This document shows, in pieces, positions 6,321 through 6,461 of a stretch of 6,461 bases of DNA. The first letter of the stretch is position 1, and each line of letters opens with the position of its first letter. The notes under the pieces were generated by a model. The model searched no databases. It was not told the origin of the DNA and was given only the letters and a program-made list of their open reading frames with translations. Location of the stretch: contig PSRL01000068.1 of the NCBI GenBank assembly GCA_003176035.1, positions 1-6,461 on the forward strand, given 5' to 3'. The stretch is from Verrucomicrobiota bacterium. GTDB lineage: Bacteria > Verrucomicrobiota > Verrucomicrobiia > Chthoniobacterales > Xiphinematobacteraceae. A program made the translations under genes and the position numbers.

Positions 6321-6344
6321 TGGGGAGCAGAGACACTCAACCTT

Positions 6345-6461
6345 ATGAAAATTGGTCTTTATGGGGGCACATTTGATCCCATCCACCATGGACATCTCAT
6401 CTTAGCGCGCGAGGCACAGGAAACGTTCGGTCTGGAAAAAGTAATTTTTCTCCCCGCGAAA
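6345..6461 (+). CDS. nadD: Nicotinate-nucleotide adenylyltransferase (partial, 5' end only)
   Basis: NadD joins nicotinate mononucleotide and ATP to give deamido-NAD, a late step of NAD synthesis in the cytoplasm. Only the first 39 residues are in the window, about a fifth of the usual ~190-220. They start with the classic nucleotidyltransferase opening MKIGLYGGTFDPIHHGHLIL: the GGTFDP turn and the HHGH (14-17) form of the HxGH ATP-binding motif. AREAQETFGLEKVIFLPAK then matches the first helix and second strand of the Rossmann-like fold, and LPA is typical of the family. The ATG at 6345 directly precedes the core strand, as in other NadD proteins, so the start is secure. No Shine-Dalgarno stands at normal spacing; GGGGAG is 17 bases upstream. 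The preceding gene is the unrelated orphan, separated by 301 bases, so nadD probably has its own promoter. Confidence 0.95.
   Translation, partial: MKIGLYGGTFDPIHHGHLILAREAQETFGLEKVIFLPAK

Larger units (their letters stand above)
6044..6344. other. Non-coding, hairpin-rich region before nadD
   Basis: About 300 bases without a convincing gene. It holds a short hairpin just after the orphan gene (6064-6080), a small stem CTCG-ATC-CGAG (6120-6130), a 12-base inverted repeat with a 52-base loop (6133-6208), the near-palindrome CTTGT-G-ACAAG (6243-6253), and two mutually exclusive hairpins at 6282-6320. The density of stems suggests a structured RNA, a miniature mobile or intergenic repeat element, or the untranslated leader of nadD. 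No promoter could be assigned with confidence. Confidence 0.55.

Noticed and set aside
5972..6340. Minus-strand 122-residue frame opposite the end of the orphan gene and the nadD leader
   Set aside because: It begins with a TTG, crosses inverted repeats and the 3' end of a better gene, and has no recognisable motif. It could at most be part of a repeat-element remnant.

Overview
The window comes from a bacterial chromosome. It carries housekeeping genes of ordinary bacterial type (histidine and NAD biosynthesis, phosphate transport, a cell-wall type glycosidase) and two proteins I cannot assign to any family. GC content changes sharply along it. Sampled 60-base lines run near 65% GC in the histidinol dehydrogenase gene but only 32-35% in the orphan gene at 5102-6043. 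The form of HisD (PGPSEV instead of AGPSEI) and of the GH3 motif (KHFPGY...DPHHELP) makes me think of the Verrucomicrobia/PVC group. That is recollection-based inference only. Most genes lack a clear Shine-Dalgarno sequence.

Layout. Bases 1-1136 (minus) hold most of hisD, cut at its 3' end by the window edge. Bases 1241-2863 (minus) encode a Na+/phosphate cotransporter-type membrane protein with a PhoU-like tail; it lies just upstream of hisD in the same direction. A divergent gap follows. Bases 3075-3647 (plus) encode an orphan protein whose charged helical C-terminus runs into an array of near-identical ~32-base tandem repeats (3572-3738). Because 32 is not a multiple of 3, the array breaks the reading frame. 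Converging on it is a GH3 beta-N-acetylhexosaminidase (NagZ-like) gene at 3754-4866 (minus). An AT-rich divergent gap (4867-5101) leads to a second orphan, a 313-residue soluble protein at 5102-6043 (plus). A ~300-base non-coding stretch with several inverted repeats follows. The window ends in the first 39 codons of nadD (6345 onward).

The genes do not form one pathway. hisD makes histidine, nadD makes the NAD that HisD consumes, the transporter handles phosphate and the GH3 enzyme probably recycles muropeptides. The least ordinary parts are the frame-breaking repeat array with its orphan gene, the AT-rich orphan at 5102-6043, and the structured non-coding region before nadD. I see no RNA gene, CRISPR array, intact transposase or recognisable defence system.
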